From Pseudomonadota bacterium (GTDB lineage Bacteria; Pseudomonadota; Gammaproteobacteria; Burkholderiales; Chitinibacteraceae): 64,000 bases of DNA. The notes beneath the pieces are model-generated. The model made no database searches. It saw nothing but the letters and a program-made list of their open reading frames with translations, and had not been told where the DNA came from. This document shows positions 27,509-36,642 of this stretch, in pieces (the first letter of the stretch is position 1; each line of letters starts with the position of its first letter). The stretch lies in NCBI GenBank assembly GCA_018261735.1, contig JAGTRM010000005.1, positions 62,001 to 126,000 of the forward strand. The letters are read 5' to 3'. A program made the position numbers and the translations under genes.

Positions 27509-28720
27509 ATGGACGACAACTTCCACCTCGGTCGTCAGCCGATACTTGATCGCAACGGCGAACTCGTCGCCTATGAGTTGCTATTCCGCTCTGGCAGCCA
27601 GAGCAACCATGCCGAATTCACCGATGACCTTCTCGCCACAGCGCATGTCATCCAGAATGCCTTCACCCAATTTGGATTAGAGCAGGTTCTGGGCACCCGG
27701 CTGGGTTTCATCAACTTCAGCGCCGACTTGCTGCTGTCCGATGTCCTGGAATTGCTGCCCAGCCAGCAGGTTGTGCTGGAAATACTGGAAACCGTTGAGA
27801 TCACGCCGCAGGTACTCGAGCGCTGCATCGAGCTGCGCAGCAAGGGCTTCCAGCTGGCGCTGGACGATGTGATCGAGCTGAACGACCAGCACCGGATGCT
27901 GCTGCCGCATGTCCAGTTCGTAAAAATTGATGTTCTCGCCGCCACGCCAGAGCAAATTCATCGCGCCGTCTATGAACTCGCCGTTTATCCCGTCCAATTG
28001 CTCGCGGAAAAGGTTGATTCTCCCGAACAACGTGATGCCTGCCTGGAAATCGGTTTTGATTTGTTTCAGGGCTATTTTTTTGCCAAGCCCGTTATTCTGA
28101 GCGGACGAAAACCCACACCATCCCAAACAGCGCTGTTGTACCTGCTGAGCCTGGTTCATGGCGATGCCGAAACCCGGGAAATAGAAACGGTCTTCAAGCG
28201 CTCACCGGACTTGACCGTCAATCTGCTTAAGCTGGTCAATTCGGTGGCATCCGGCTTCCCGTCGAAGATAGACAGCGTGGCCCACGCAATCACCGTGCTG
28301 GGCAGGCGCCAGCTTGAACGCTGGATTCAACTCCTGGCATTCACCCAGCAAGGCGGAATACACGGTGTCGCGGCGCCCTTGGCGCAAACTGCGGCGATTC
28401 GCGGCAAGCTGATGGAACTCGTTGCCCAGCAACGCTATCCGCTCGACATCAACCTGCGTGACAAAGCCTTCATGGTCGGCATGTTTTCATTGCTCGATGC
28501 GCTGTTCAACCAGGATTTGTGCGAGCTGATTTCGCAACTCAATCTGAGCGATGATGTTCGCGACGCACTATTGCGGCGTAAAGGACTACTCGGCCAGATG
28601 CTGGCCTACGCCGAAGCCGTGGAAAGTGAGTATCCAAAAGACGCTGAAGCCTATCCCGAATGCACCCTTCTGGTACTGGAAGCCATGGCTTGGGCCACGA
28701 GTCTGGAAAGCAAACACTGA
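27509..28720 (+). CDS. EAL-HDOD domain signalling protein (YuxH type)
   Basis: A 403-residue protein that starts with FHLGRQPILDRNGELVAYELLFR, an EAL domain in which the EAL motif is replaced by YELL. Some catalytic-like residues remain (NFS, EILET, ALDDV, KIDV). From about residue 200 it has an HDOD domain (RSPDLTVNLLKLVNS and AITVLGRRQLERWIQLL). YuxH-type proteins are usually not active c-di-GMP phosphodiesterases and act in signalling or scaffolding. I chose ATG 27509 since it gives the family start; an upstream extension overlaps udg. No strong ribosome binding site is visible. Confidence 0.88.
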   Translation: MDDNFHLGRQPILDRNGELVAYELLFRSGSQSNHAEFTDDLLATAHVIQNAFTQFGLEQVLGTRLGFINFSADLLLSDVLELLPSQQVVLEILETVEITPQVLERCIELRSKGFQLALDDVIELNDQHRMLLPHVQFVKIDVLAATPEQIHRAVYELAVYPVQLLAEKVDSPEQRDACLEIGFDLFQGYFFAKPVILSGRKPTPSQTALLYLLSLVHGDAETREIETVFKRSPDLTVNLLKLVNSVASGFPSKIDSVAHAITVLGRRQLERWIQLLAFTQQGGIHGVAAPLAQTAAIRGKLMELVAQQRYPLDINLRDKAFMVGMFSLLDALFNQDLCELISQLNLSDDVRDALLRRKGLLGQMLAYAEAVESEYPKDAEAYPECTLLVLEAMAWATSLESKH

Positions 28721-28798
28721 TGCCACCCACGGCAAATCAAGAACAGATCAATACAGCCATTTGCGACCGATCTGCCTGGATGGCTTCCTCCCTCACCC

Positions 28799-29965
28799 TT
28801 ATGTTTCAGAAATTCCGACCAGCGCCGTGGTTTTTTCATGCGGCAGCGCCAGATACTCTTGGGTCTGCATTTCCTGCAAGCGACTTACCGTGCGCAGAAA
28901 CTCCGCAGCCTGTTCGCCTTCGGTATAGAGCAAGGCCGGCGCAGCGGCCGCGCTCACAATCAGCTTGACGCGGTAATCGTAGAATACGTCCACCAGCCAG
29001 GTCAGTCGGCGTGCTTCAGCGGCTTGCGAAACACCCAGTACCGGAATTCCCGAAATCAGCACCGTTTCAAAGCTGCGCGCGATATAGAGGTAATCCACCT
29101 GGCTGCGCTGATCGCCGCATAGCACCGCAAACTCAAACCAAACCACATTAGGGGCACATTGCCGGGACTGCAAGCGATACCCCCCGACATCAAAAATCCT
29201 GGATTGCTCGCGGCCAGCCGCCAACTCGGCAAAAATCCGGGCCAGACGGGTTTCATTTTCCTCGCACAAGGGAACCAGATAGAGCGGCGCAAGCGTCAGC
29301 AGCCGTTGGCGATGATCCTGTCCACCGTCCAGGTTAAGCACCTCCAGCGTTCGCTGCAGCAAAGCAATAGTGGGCAAAAAACTGGTGCGTTGCAGCCCAT
29401 TGGGATAAAGATCTTCCGGAGGATAATTGGAGGTCAGCACCATCACTACGCCACGATTGAACAGGAAACCGAATAGGCGACCCAAAATCATGGCATCGGC
29501 AATATCCGAAACATGAAATTCGTCAAAACACAGTACCCGGGTTCGGGATGCAATTTCCCGTGCGACGGCAGCCAGCGGGTCGACCTCTCCCTTATGCTCG
29601 GCCAACTGACGATGCACATCCTGCATAAAGGCATGAAAATGCATCCTGGATTTGCGCCGATAAGGCAATCCGGCAAAAAAAACATCCATCAGCAAACTTT
29701 TGCCGCGGCCCACTCCACCCCACAGATACAGCCCGCGCGGCAGCGGGGGTTGCGGCAATACCGCATGCCCGAGTATTTCCGTCTTGCCGAAGGGACGGCC
29801 ACGTATTTTTTTAAACTTGACCAACGCCTGATGCAGGTTTTCCAGGCGCGCAATGGCGGTAGCCTGCGCAGAGTCAAATTCAAAACCCGGCATTGTCCGG
29901 GCCATCGAGTACCAATTCAAGGGACTGCAACCTTCTTCAGGCAGCGGAACCATATGTTTAGCCAT
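28799..29965 (-). CDS. zapE: Cell division ATPase ZapE (AFG1-like)
   Basis: A 388-residue P-loop ATPase with Walker A GGVGRGKSLLMD (near residue 80), Walker B LCFDEFHVSD and sensor LTSNYPPEDLY. These match ZapE/AFG1, which associates with the Z ring under stress and at low oxygen in E. coli. The AFG1 core is complete; family length is about 370, so this is full length. It is convergent with the EAL-HDOD gene and lies downstream of the peroxiredoxin gene, separated from it by a terminator. Confidence 0.93.
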   Translation of the reverse strand: MAKHMVPLPEEGCSPLNWYSMARTMPGFEFDSAQATAIARLENLHQALVKFKKIRGRPFGKTEILGHAVLPQPPLPRGLYLWGGVGRGKSLLMDVFFAGLPYRRKSRMHFHAFMQDVHRQLAEHKGEVDPLAAVAREIASRTRVLCFDEFHVSDIADAMILGRLFGFLFNRGVVMVLTSNYPPEDLYPNGLQRTSFLPTIALLQRTLEVLNLDGGQDHRQRLLTLAPLYLVPLCEENETRLARIFAELAAGREQSRIFDVGGYRLQSRQCAPNVVWFEFAVLCGDQRSQVDYLYIARSFETVLISGIPVLGVSQAAEARRLTWLVDVFYDYRVKLIVSAAAAPALLYTEGEQAAEFLRTVSRLQEMQTQEYLALPHEKTTALVGISET

Positions 29966-29990
29966 GCAGAATCACCATGCCATCTGATTC

Positions 29991-30015
29991 AAAAAAAACG
30001 CCGCACAAGGCGGCG
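29991..30015 (-). terminator. Intrinsic terminator of the peroxiredoxin gene
   Basis: On the minus strand the stem CGCCGC / GCGGCG with a 5-base loop is followed by eight T residues, 22 bases after the peroxiredoxin stop. Confidence 0.9.
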
Positions 30016-30036
30016 CTTATTATCGATGGTTCTTGA

Positions 30037-30639
30037 TCAGAGTTCGGCGGCATTCTTGGCCAAGTATTCAGCCACGCCTTGCGTGGAAGCCTTCATGCCA
30101 GCCTTGCCTTTGTTCCAACCTGCCGGGCAGACCTCACCGTGTTCCTCGGTAAACTGCAGGGCTTCGACCAGGCGCAAGGTTTCATCGATATTGCGGCCCA
30201 GCGGCAGATTGTTCACATATTGATGCTGAACCACGCCGGACTTGTCGATCAGGAAGGTGCCGCGATATGCCACTCCGCCTTCTGCCTCGACATCATAGGC
30301 CTTGCAGATTTCATGCTTGATATCAGCCACCAGGGTGTAACCAACTTGGCCAATACCACCTTGGTTAATTGCAGTATTGCGCCAGGCATTGTGCGTAAAG
30401 TGGCTATCAATCGAAACGCCAATAACCTCAACATTATGTTTCTTGAACTCTTCCAGACGATGGTCAAAAGCAATGAGCTCGGATGGGCAGACAAAAGTAA
30501 AGTCCAGCGGGTAAAAAAATACCACTGCATACTTGCCTTTGGTGGCTTCCTTGAAGTTGAAGCTATCTACGATCTGGCCATTACCCAAAACTGCTGCAGC
30601 GGTAAAGTCCGGAGCTTGCTTGCCGACGAGAACTGCCAT
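30037..30639 (-). CDS. Typical 2-Cys peroxiredoxin (AhpC/Prx1 family)
   Basis: A 200-residue peroxiredoxin. The peroxidatic Cys51 is in YPLDFTFVCPSE and the resolving Cys in EVCPAGWNKG near residue 171. It is a typical 2-Cys Prx1/AhpC enzyme reducing hydrogen and organic peroxides, with electrons from thioredoxin or AhpF/AhpD; no reductase gene is adjacent. GGAG lies 8 bases before ATG 30639. Upstream are a good sigma70-type promoter and an OxyR-like operator, so peroxide induction is likely. An intrinsic terminator follows the gene. Confidence 0.95.
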   Translation of the reverse strand: MAVLVGKQAPDFTAAAVLGNGQIVDSFNFKEATKGKYAVVFFYPLDFTFVCPSELIAFDHRLEEFKKHNVEVIGVSIDSHFTHNAWRNTAINQGGIGQVGYTLVADIKHEICKAYDVEAEGGVAYRGTFLIDKSGVVQHQYVNNLPLGRNIDETLRLVEALQFTEEHGEVCPAGWNKGKAGMKASTQGVAEYLAKNAAEL

Positions 30640-30683
30640 GATTGGATCTCCAGTGGATTATGAGTTAACAGTGCAACATGCCT

Positions 30684-30711
30684 AGTTTAGGCCCCATGCC
30701 ACGAGAGTCAA
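30684..30711 (-). promoter_or_regulatory. Sigma70-type promoter of the peroxiredoxin gene
   Basis: On the minus strand TTGACT (30706-30711) and TAAACT (30684-30689) are separated by 16 bases. The predicted start is near 30677, giving a leader of about 40 bases. Confidence 0.65.
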
Positions 30712-30748
30712 ATGAAGAGTTTCGATGCTTGTCATAGTCGATGACTAT
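30712..30748 (-). promoter_or_regulatory. OxyR-type operator upstream of the peroxiredoxin promoter
   Basis: The upstream half is an exact ATAG-N7-CTAT (30734-30748), the OxyR half-site form. Seven bases away, a degenerate second half (ATCG-N7-TCAT, 30712-30726) abuts the -35 hexamer. This 15-7-15 geometry directly upstream of -35 is that of OxyR-activated promoters. Confidence 0.6.
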
Positions 30749-30788
30749 CACACTACAAACTGCATGCAGGAATATAAAACGGACGCAC

Positions 30789-30836
30789 AAAAAAACACCC
30801 GATTCGGTTGCTTCTGGCAAACAACCGTAAATCGGG
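30789..30836 (-). terminator. Intrinsic terminator of the candidate small RNA
   Basis: The arms CCCGATT plus CGGTTG (30798-30810) and CAACCG, TA, AATCGGG (30822-30836) form a 13-bp stem with a two-base bulge and an 11-base loop. On the minus strand TG and seven T residues follow (30795-30789). No protein-coding gene ends just before it. Confidence 0.8.
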
Positions 30837-30951
30837 CCGAGGAGGAGGAGAAGAGGGTTCGATCTGCGGAAGCCGCAAAACAAACCTGCAGTACAATCAC
30901 TCGTGCAGCCGAGCGATGGATGTAATGTATCAAACCACCCTCCTCGCCTCA
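30789..30951 (-). ncRNA. Candidate structured small RNA with own promoter and terminator
   Basis: No protein gene fits this stretch, but the minus strand shows every element of a small RNA of about 163 nucleotides. The promoter is CTGTCA (30981-30986), 17 bases, TACATT (30958-30963), with a predicted start near 30951. The 5' segment 30950-30929 pairs with 30863-30839 in a long, slightly bulged helix (blocks GAGG, GAGGAG and GGTTTGAT with their partners). Inside it are two hairpins: an 8-bp stem (30917-30910 with 30903-30896, 6-base loop) and a 5-bp stem TGCGG-CTT-CCGCA (30877-30865). A 13-bp intrinsic terminator (30836-30798, two-base bulge) ends in T7. The 3' helix arm carries repeated CUCC units able to pair with Shine-Dalgarno sequences. 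It matches no RNA family I can name; the long closing helix recalls 6S RNA, but the apical part differs. Confidence 0.55.
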
Positions 30952-30957
30952 AGTAAA

Positions 30958-30986
30958 AATGTAGAAAAACTACTTGTATTTGACAG
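30958..30986 (-). promoter_or_regulatory. Putative promoter of the candidate small RNA
   Basis: CTGTCA and TACATT each match four of six consensus positions and are spaced by 17 bases on the minus strand. The predicted start falls on the first base of the long closing helix. Confidence 0.45.
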
Positions 30987-31056
30987 TAAATTTTCACAAA
31001 ACTACACAACCAGTACGGTCTTCATACGCCCAATAATCACCACCGACCCTTAATAC

Positions 31057-31084
31057 ACAAAGCCCCCGTTTCCGGGGGCTTTGT
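31057..31084 (-). terminator. Terminator of the TRAP transporter operon
   Basis: A perfect 11-bp stem (31057-31067 with 31074-31084) around a 6-base loop lies 42 bases after the dctM stop. The T run on the minus strand is short (TTTGTGT). Confidence 0.8.
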
Positions 31085-31126
31085 AATGAAGTCAAACCGG
31101 TGCAAAGCACCAAGTTCCAGCGTAAA

Positions 31127-32485
31127 TCAATACACTGCCATACCCTTCAACAGGCTTGGAACCCAAGTCGAGAAAGCAGGAACATAAGTAACCACCGCCA
31201 TCACGGCAAACAGGGCTCCGTAGAACGGAACAATACTTTTCATGACTTGTTCAACCGACACTTCACCGATCGCACAACCCACAAATTGCGTCGTACCAAC
31301 AGGCGGTGTATTCAGGCCCAGGGCACAGTTGAGCAACATGACCATACCGAACTGAACCGGTCCCATGCCCATCTTGATAGCCAGCGGCAGGAACAGCGGG
31401 GTGCAGATCAGGATCGTGGAAGCCATATCCATGAACGTGCCCAGCAGGAACAGGATCAGATTGATCAGGAAGAACATGACCCAAGGATTGCTGGTTGCGC
31501 TCAACAGCAATTCGGCGGTTTTGTCAGGAATCTCCAGAATGGTCATGATGTACTGGAACATGGTGGAAACACCAATCAGCAGCAGCACCACGCCCGTGGT
31601 TTTGGCCGCTTTGGCAGCAGACACCATCAGCTTGTGCCAATTCATGGTGCGATAACCAAAGAAGGTCAACAACAGGGAGTAAGTCACGGCGATACCGGCA
31701 GCTTCTGTTGCCGTGGTTACGCCCATGATGATGCAGCCCAAGATAATCGCAACCACAAACATGCCTGGCAGTGCCGCCACACAAGAGATCAGCACTGCAT
31801 TCCAGCCAGCGAATTTCTCAAGACCGACAGAGCCATCAGGACGGCGCGGATAGCCTTCCTTCTTGGCAACCCAGTACGCTGCAGACAGCATGCAGATCAT
31901 CAATACGATGACAGGCAACAACCCGGCGAACATCAGATCACCAATCGAAACACCCTTGATCATCAGATCGGTGCCGCCCAGCAGGCCACTGGAGCTGGAA
32001 GCCGCGAAGGCATAAATGATCAGATTGTGGGAGGTAGGCATCAGCGCACCAGCCAGGGAAGCGTGCGTTGTCACGTTCACGGCGTAATCAGCGCTATAAC
32101 CTTCCTTCTTCATCATCGGGATCATCACGCCACCCATGGCAGACACGTCTGCCACCGGGGAGCCGGATACGCCACCGAACAGGGTACAAGCCACCACGTT
32201 GGCCATGCCCAGGCCACCACGCCAGTGTCCGACCAGGTTACGGGCGAAATTGACGATCTTGTCGGCAATGCCGCCATGCAGCATCAATTCACCGGAGAAC
32301 ACGAAGAACGGAATCGCCAGGAAGGAGAATACGTTCATGCCGGAAATCATGTTCTGGAACGCAAGTTCCAGAGGAAAACCTTCAACCCAGTAGGTTGCAA
32401 GACAGCTCAGGGCGATCGAGAATGCGACCGGCACACCAAGCAACAGGAAGAGCGTGAAGCTCAAGCAAAGAACTGTCAGTGCCAT
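31127..32485 (-). CDS. dctM: TRAP transporter large membrane subunit DctM
   Basis: A 452-residue protein with about 12 membrane segments and the DctM features LLLGVPVAFSIALS, FLAIPFFVFSGELM, GVSGSPVADVSAMG and LGLNTPPVGT. It is the translocation subunit of a tripartite ATP-independent periplasmic transporter, driven by a sodium or proton gradient. The ATG overlaps the end of dctQ by 10 bases. It is last in a dctP-dctQ-dctM operon and is followed by a terminator. Confidence 0.95.
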   Translation of the reverse strand: MALTVLCLSFTLFLLLGVPVAFSIALSCLATYWVEGFPLELAFQNMISGMNVFSFLAIPFFVFSGELMLHGGIADKIVNFARNLVGHWRGGLGMANVVACTLFGGVSGSPVADVSAMGGVMIPMMKKEGYSADYAVNVTTHASLAGALMPTSHNLIIYAFAASSSSGLLGGTDLMIKGVSIGDLMFAGLLPVIVLMICMLSAAYWVAKKEGYPRRPDGSVGLEKFAGWNAVLISCVAALPGMFVVAIILGCIIMGVTTATEAAGIAVTYSLLLTFFGYRTMNWHKLMVSAAKAAKTTGVVLLLIGVSTMFQYIMTILEIPDKTAELLLSATSNPWVMFFLINLILFLLGTFMDMASTILICTPLFLPLAIKMGMGPVQFGMVMLLNCALGLNTPPVGTTQFVGCAIGEVSVEQVMKSIVPFYGALFAVMAVVTYVPAFSTWVPSLLKGMAVY

Positions 32486-32970
32486 GATGGAACCACTTCC
32501 TTGTCGGTAAACATTGCAATCAGGTGCTCAATCGAAAACAGAATGATCAGCACACCGGAAATCGTGCAGGGGAGATAGCGATAAGCCTCGGAAATACCCA
32601 GCGTAGGCATAGTATTGGTCCAAACCGCTACAGCCATCGTTGCGGTACCCCAACTCAGGAGCAACCCGAAAACAATCGTGATCACACCAACAATGCTTCC
32701 GATCCAGAATTGTGCTTTTTTCGGCAACAACCCGGTCAGCGATTCCATCCCGATATGGCCTTCATCCCGCACACCAGCGGCAGCACCAAACATAGCCACA
32801 TTAATGACCAAAAGCAGTGCTACTTGTTCAGACCAAGCCGGTGCATCATTCAGGATATAACGCCAAATCACTGAACCCACCACAACGCCAACAATGCCCA
32901 ACAGGCATGCAACAGCGACATACATCGCCCAGCGAGACAGCCGGGCATTGATGCAAGTTAACAAACTCAT
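32476..32970 (-). CDS. dctQ: TRAP transporter small membrane subunit DctQ
   Basis: A 164-residue membrane protein with four hydrophobic segments and the DctQ patterns IWRYILNDAPAWSEQVALLL and GHIGMESL. It joins with DctM to form the membrane part of the transporter. ATG 32970 follows GGGAGGA at good spacing; the frame continues upstream to 33024 without a better start. It lies 79 bases after dctP. Confidence 0.92.
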   Translation of the reverse strand: MSLLTCINARLSRWAMYVAVACLLGIVGVVVGSVIWRYILNDAPAWSEQVALLLVINVAMFGAAAGVRDEGHIGMESLTGLLPKKAQFWIGSIVGVITIVFGLLLSWGTATMAVAVWTNTMPTLGISEAYRYLPCTISGVLIILFSIEHLIAMFTDKEVVPSWH

Positions 32971-33049
32971 TGTTTCCTCCCAGAAACAACCCGAAGGCGC
33001 GAAACCACGCCTTCGGGGGTTCAAACAATATCAAACCAGAAGCAGGTGC

Positions 33050-34066
<1,017 letters not shown>

Positions 34067-34125
34067 TCAAATCAGCCAAGGATGGACAACCTGGTATCCA
34101 CCCCAGCCTGACATAGTATGCACCA

Positions 34126-34136
34126 GTGATTATCAC
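34126..34136. promoter_or_regulatory. Palindrome in the dctP leader, possible operator
   Basis: GTGATTATCAC is a perfect odd palindrome located about 40 bases downstream of the predicted dctP start, a position suited to a repressor. The binding protein is unknown. Confidence 0.35.
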
Positions 34137-34176
34137 CACACCACCTTAATGGCCCACTGGTCTGACCGGCGCGCAT

Positions 34177-34204
34177 AGTGTAGCGTCATCTGGAAAGCTC
34201 ACAA
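34177..34204 (-). promoter_or_regulatory. Putative sigma70 promoter of dctPQM
   Basis: TTGTGA (34199-34204) and TACACT (34177-34182) are spaced by 16 bases on the minus strand. Each matches four of six consensus positions. The leader would be about 145 bases long. Confidence 0.45.
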
Positions 34205-34422
34205 GTATTTTTTTCAACTTGATGAAACAAACGTCGGCTTGAATAAGAAGTTTTTGACCTTTCTCAAACCGCCTGATCGCGATTCTGACGGCAAAATCAC
34301 CTTTCGGACTGACCATGAAACCAGTTTATCGCACAAGGCCACATTGATGTACCTGGGCGCAGACTGAAGAATGCCATGCCGGCATAATCACCGCCATAAG
34401 CAGTTGCCCGTTAGTAATCGAA

Positions 34423-34842
34423 TTACACTTCACCGTTCTTGACATCGCCATCCACATAAAACCAGCGTCCTGACTCGCGAACAAACCGGCTAACCTCCTC
34501 CATCCGCCCTGCTCGTCCATTGGCCTTGTAACGCGCGATAAAAGCCACCTCGGCACAGTCGACATCCTCAACCATAGACAAAACTTCCAACCCCAGCCAC
34601 CTGAGATTGGCATCCGCCGCCAAATCCAATACTCCGGGACAGGTACTCGCATGCCAAGTGGCAAGCAGGTATGCTTCCAAACCAAGGACATACGCACTGT
34701 AGCGCGAGCGCATCAGCCTTGCTGCATCAGGAGCGAATTCACCGCCATGATAGCGCCCGCAACAATCCGCGAGCAGCTCGCCGCTGCCGCAAGGGCACAT
34801 CGCCGGCGATATTGCATTCATTTTCTTTTTTTTCATGGTCAT
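34423..34842 (-). CDS. YchJ-like SEC-C motif protein (UPF0225)
   Basis: A 139-residue protein with an N-terminal SEC-C zinc motif (CPCGSGELLADCC) followed by the YchJ core (RLMRSRYSAYVLG, YLLATWH, VAFIARYK). The family has an NTF2-like fold with zinc fingers; its function is not known. Three close starts are possible (ATG 34842, 34836, 34821); 34842 is shown, but no strong ribosome binding site decides. It is divergent from the HAD phosphatase gene 32 bases away. Confidence 0.88.
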   Translation of the reverse strand: MTMKKKKMNAISPAMCPCGSGELLADCCGRYHGGEFAPDAARLMRSRYSAYVLGLEAYLLATWHASTCPGVLDLAADANLRWLGLEVLSMVEDVDCAEVAFIARYKANGRAGRMEEVSRFVRESGRWFYVDGDVKNGEV

Positions 34843-34874
34843 AACCGGTACGCCCCGGCAGGAATCAATACAAA

Positions 34875-35573
34875 TTGAGTATATTGCACCAAACCCAGAA
34901 TCAAACTGAAAGCGCTTCAGGCAAGATTCAGGCAACGATTTTTGACATGGATGGGTTGATGCTCGACAGCGAGCGCCTGGCACTCGCATGCTGGCGAGAC
35001 GCGGCAAAACAGATCGGCGCCCCTATTCATGAAGAAGCCATCCTTGGCATGGTGGGTATGCATACCAGCAAAACCCGCCAGTGGCTGCTTGAGCAATTCG
35101 GCCCAAATTACCCTGCCGAAGCCATGCAAGCCACTTGCCACGAAATATACATGCTGCGCACCCGGGATGAAGCCATTCCCCTGCGCCCGGGCATCCTGGA
35201 AATGCTCGATTGGCTGGAAGTGCAAGGCATTCCCAAGGCAGTAGCCACCTCCACGCGTCGGAGTATTGCATTGCACCATCTGGAGATGGCCGGTTTGCTG
35301 TCTAGATTTCAGTTTGCTGTATGCGGCGATGATGTCGCACACCCCAAACCAGCGCCAGACATCTACCATGCAGTTTTAAACCGCTTCGCCCTGCCAGCAA
35401 CGGCATGCGTGGTATTCGAGGATTCCGACTTTGGAGCGCAAGCAGCCCATGCCGCCGGTTGCAGACTGGTGATCGTGCCCGATTTACGCCAACCTTCCGA
35501 CAAAACCCGGGCATTGGGCGCCCCCATTGTCGCCTCACTGCACGAGGCACGTGAACTGATCAAGAATTGGTAA
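34875..35573 (+). CDS. HAD superfamily hydrolase (beta-phosphoglucomutase-like)
   Basis: A 232-residue HAD phosphatase with motif I DMDGLMLDSE (near residues 24-33), motif II in VATSTRR, motif III Lys in HPKPAPDIY and motif IV VVFEDSDFGAQAA. Such enzymes dephosphorylate small phosphorylated metabolites; the substrate cannot be told. The start is unclear: a TTG at 34875 is the longest option, with AGGA upstream, and another TTG lies three codons in. No ATG exists before motif I, so a non-ATG start is certain if the gene begins here. Confidence 0.9.
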   Translation: MSILHQTQNQTESASGKIQATIFDMDGLMLDSERLALACWRDAAKQIGAPIHEEAILGMVGMHTSKTRQWLLEQFGPNYPAEAMQATCHEIYMLRTRDEAIPLRPGILEMLDWLEVQGIPKAVATSTRRSIALHHLEMAGLLSRFQFAVCGDDVAHPKPAPDIYHAVLNRFALPATACVVFEDSDFGAQAAHAAGCRLVIVPDLRQPSDKTRALGAPIVASLHEARELIKNW

Positions 35574-35585
35574 TACCAACAAGTC

Positions 35586-36036
35586 ATGACGCGCTTGGAT
35601 CTCTTGCATGACCAATTGGCCACGCCCGACCTGCCACTACTGATCCAGCGCAGCCGGATCGAACTGAATATGGCATTCCGTTATCTCAACCCTAATCAGC
35701 TAAGCAGACGCACCAGCAAACGCGCCCGGCAACTGGATTCCGCGATCAAGCAGCAAATCAGTACACTTGCCATGAATCCCCCCCCCCGCAAGCCTGGCAC
35801 TTACTGCGTCTGGAGGTTAAACGGCTACGCTACCTGATCGAGCACTGTGGCAACTGGTTGCCGAATGCCTGGCGAAAAAATACTTGCCTCTCAAGCGCAG
35901 CCAGGTCGCATTGGGCGAATTACATGACATGGATTTACTGATTTTGCTCACGGCTTGTCCATTGGACGAAGCTCGCCAGATCAGGCTGGATAGTGCCCAT
36001 GCGTCAGTAATTGCACTTGGCAATATGCTGGATTGA
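35586..36036 (+). pseudogene. CHAD-domain protein gene broken by two frameshifts
   Basis: Three reading-frame segments join into one CHAD-like protein of about 150 residues. The first runs from ATG 35586 to a run of ten C (35778-35787). The second carries LLRLEVKRLRYLIEHCGNWL up to a run of six A (35875-35880). The third carries LPLKRSQVALGELHDMDLL and ends at TGA 36036. One extra C and one extra A would restore the frame. CHAD domains bind polyphosphate through basic residues such as those in EVKRLRYLIEH. The product is short for the family, so it may also be truncated. Homopolymer sequencing error, decay and poly-C phase variation are all possible. It starts 12 bases after the HAD gene. Confidence 0.75.
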
Positions 36037-36163
36037 TCGGAACAAACAGAACCTAGAACTTCCTCGTGCCTGTTCACAGTATTTCCGCAAGAAGAAATGC
36101 CGTGAATGCGCCCAAGGACTGACTCAATCCTAACGATAAGCCTCGCAAGAGCTGACATCAGCA

Positions 36164-36622
36164 ATGGACAGTCATTCCAATAACCGATTTAATCGCCATC
36201 GACTCTTTCCGACCAGCAAGAATATGCCGCAAGAATATTTTGTCCCTGCGCTTTCAACACAACCCTCCGCCCATGCTCCGGACCAAAACCTCTACAATGC
36301 TGCAACGGCATTGTCCATGCTTGATGGAGACATGGGACTACTTCAGGAACTGGCATTGCTTTTCCTGGCAGAAACACCTGCACGTATGAAGCAACTTCGC
36401 CAGGGGATCGCCACACAAGACAGTGAACGCATTCACCACAACGCCCATGCGATCAAGGGCTCGTTGGGCGCAATTGGCGCGCTGCAGGTCATGCTGAGCG
36501 CCCAAGCATTGGAAAAAGCTGCCCGGGCAGCCAACTGGCAACTCCTCCTCCCGCTGACGCAGCGTTTCGAGTCTGAATACAACCAGCTATGCACCCAATT
36601 GCATCAGACCTTCAGCGAATAA
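36164..36622 (+). CDS. Hpt-domain histidine phosphotransfer protein
   Basis: A 152-residue protein. The first 45 residues are low in structure; the rest is an Hpt four-helix bundle with the phosphoacceptor His95 in NAHAIKGSLGAIGA. Such proteins relay phosphoryl groups between hybrid kinases and response regulators. No kinase or receiver gene is adjacent, so the partners are elsewhere. The ATG at 36164 has only a weak ribosome binding site, and ATG 36224 is a possible shorter start. Confidence 0.85.
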   Translation: MDSHSNNRFNRHRLFPTSKNMPQEYFVPALSTQPSAHAPDQNLYNAATALSMLDGDMGLLQELALLFLAETPARMKQLRQGIATQDSERIHHNAHAIKGSLGAIGALQVMLSAQALEKAARAANWQLLLPLTQRFESEYNQLCTQLHQTFSE

Positions 36623-36642
36623 CCAACCCATTGAAAAGCCAG

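Noticed and set aside
30748..30933. 61-codon open frame on the minus strand within the candidate small RNA
   Set aside because: No ribosome binding site is present, and the frame runs through the terminator hairpin and beyond it to the edge of the OxyR-like site.
30839..30950. Classical 6S RNA or SRP RNA
   Set aside because: The closing helix resembles 6S RNA, but the interior has two separate hairpins instead of one long apical stem, and the SRP tetraloop motif GGAAG...AGCAG is absent.
31100..32578. 492-codon open frame on the plus strand
   Set aside because: It is antisense to dctM and dctQ, which have membrane-protein composition and family motifs. The His/Gln-rich product is a typical shadow.
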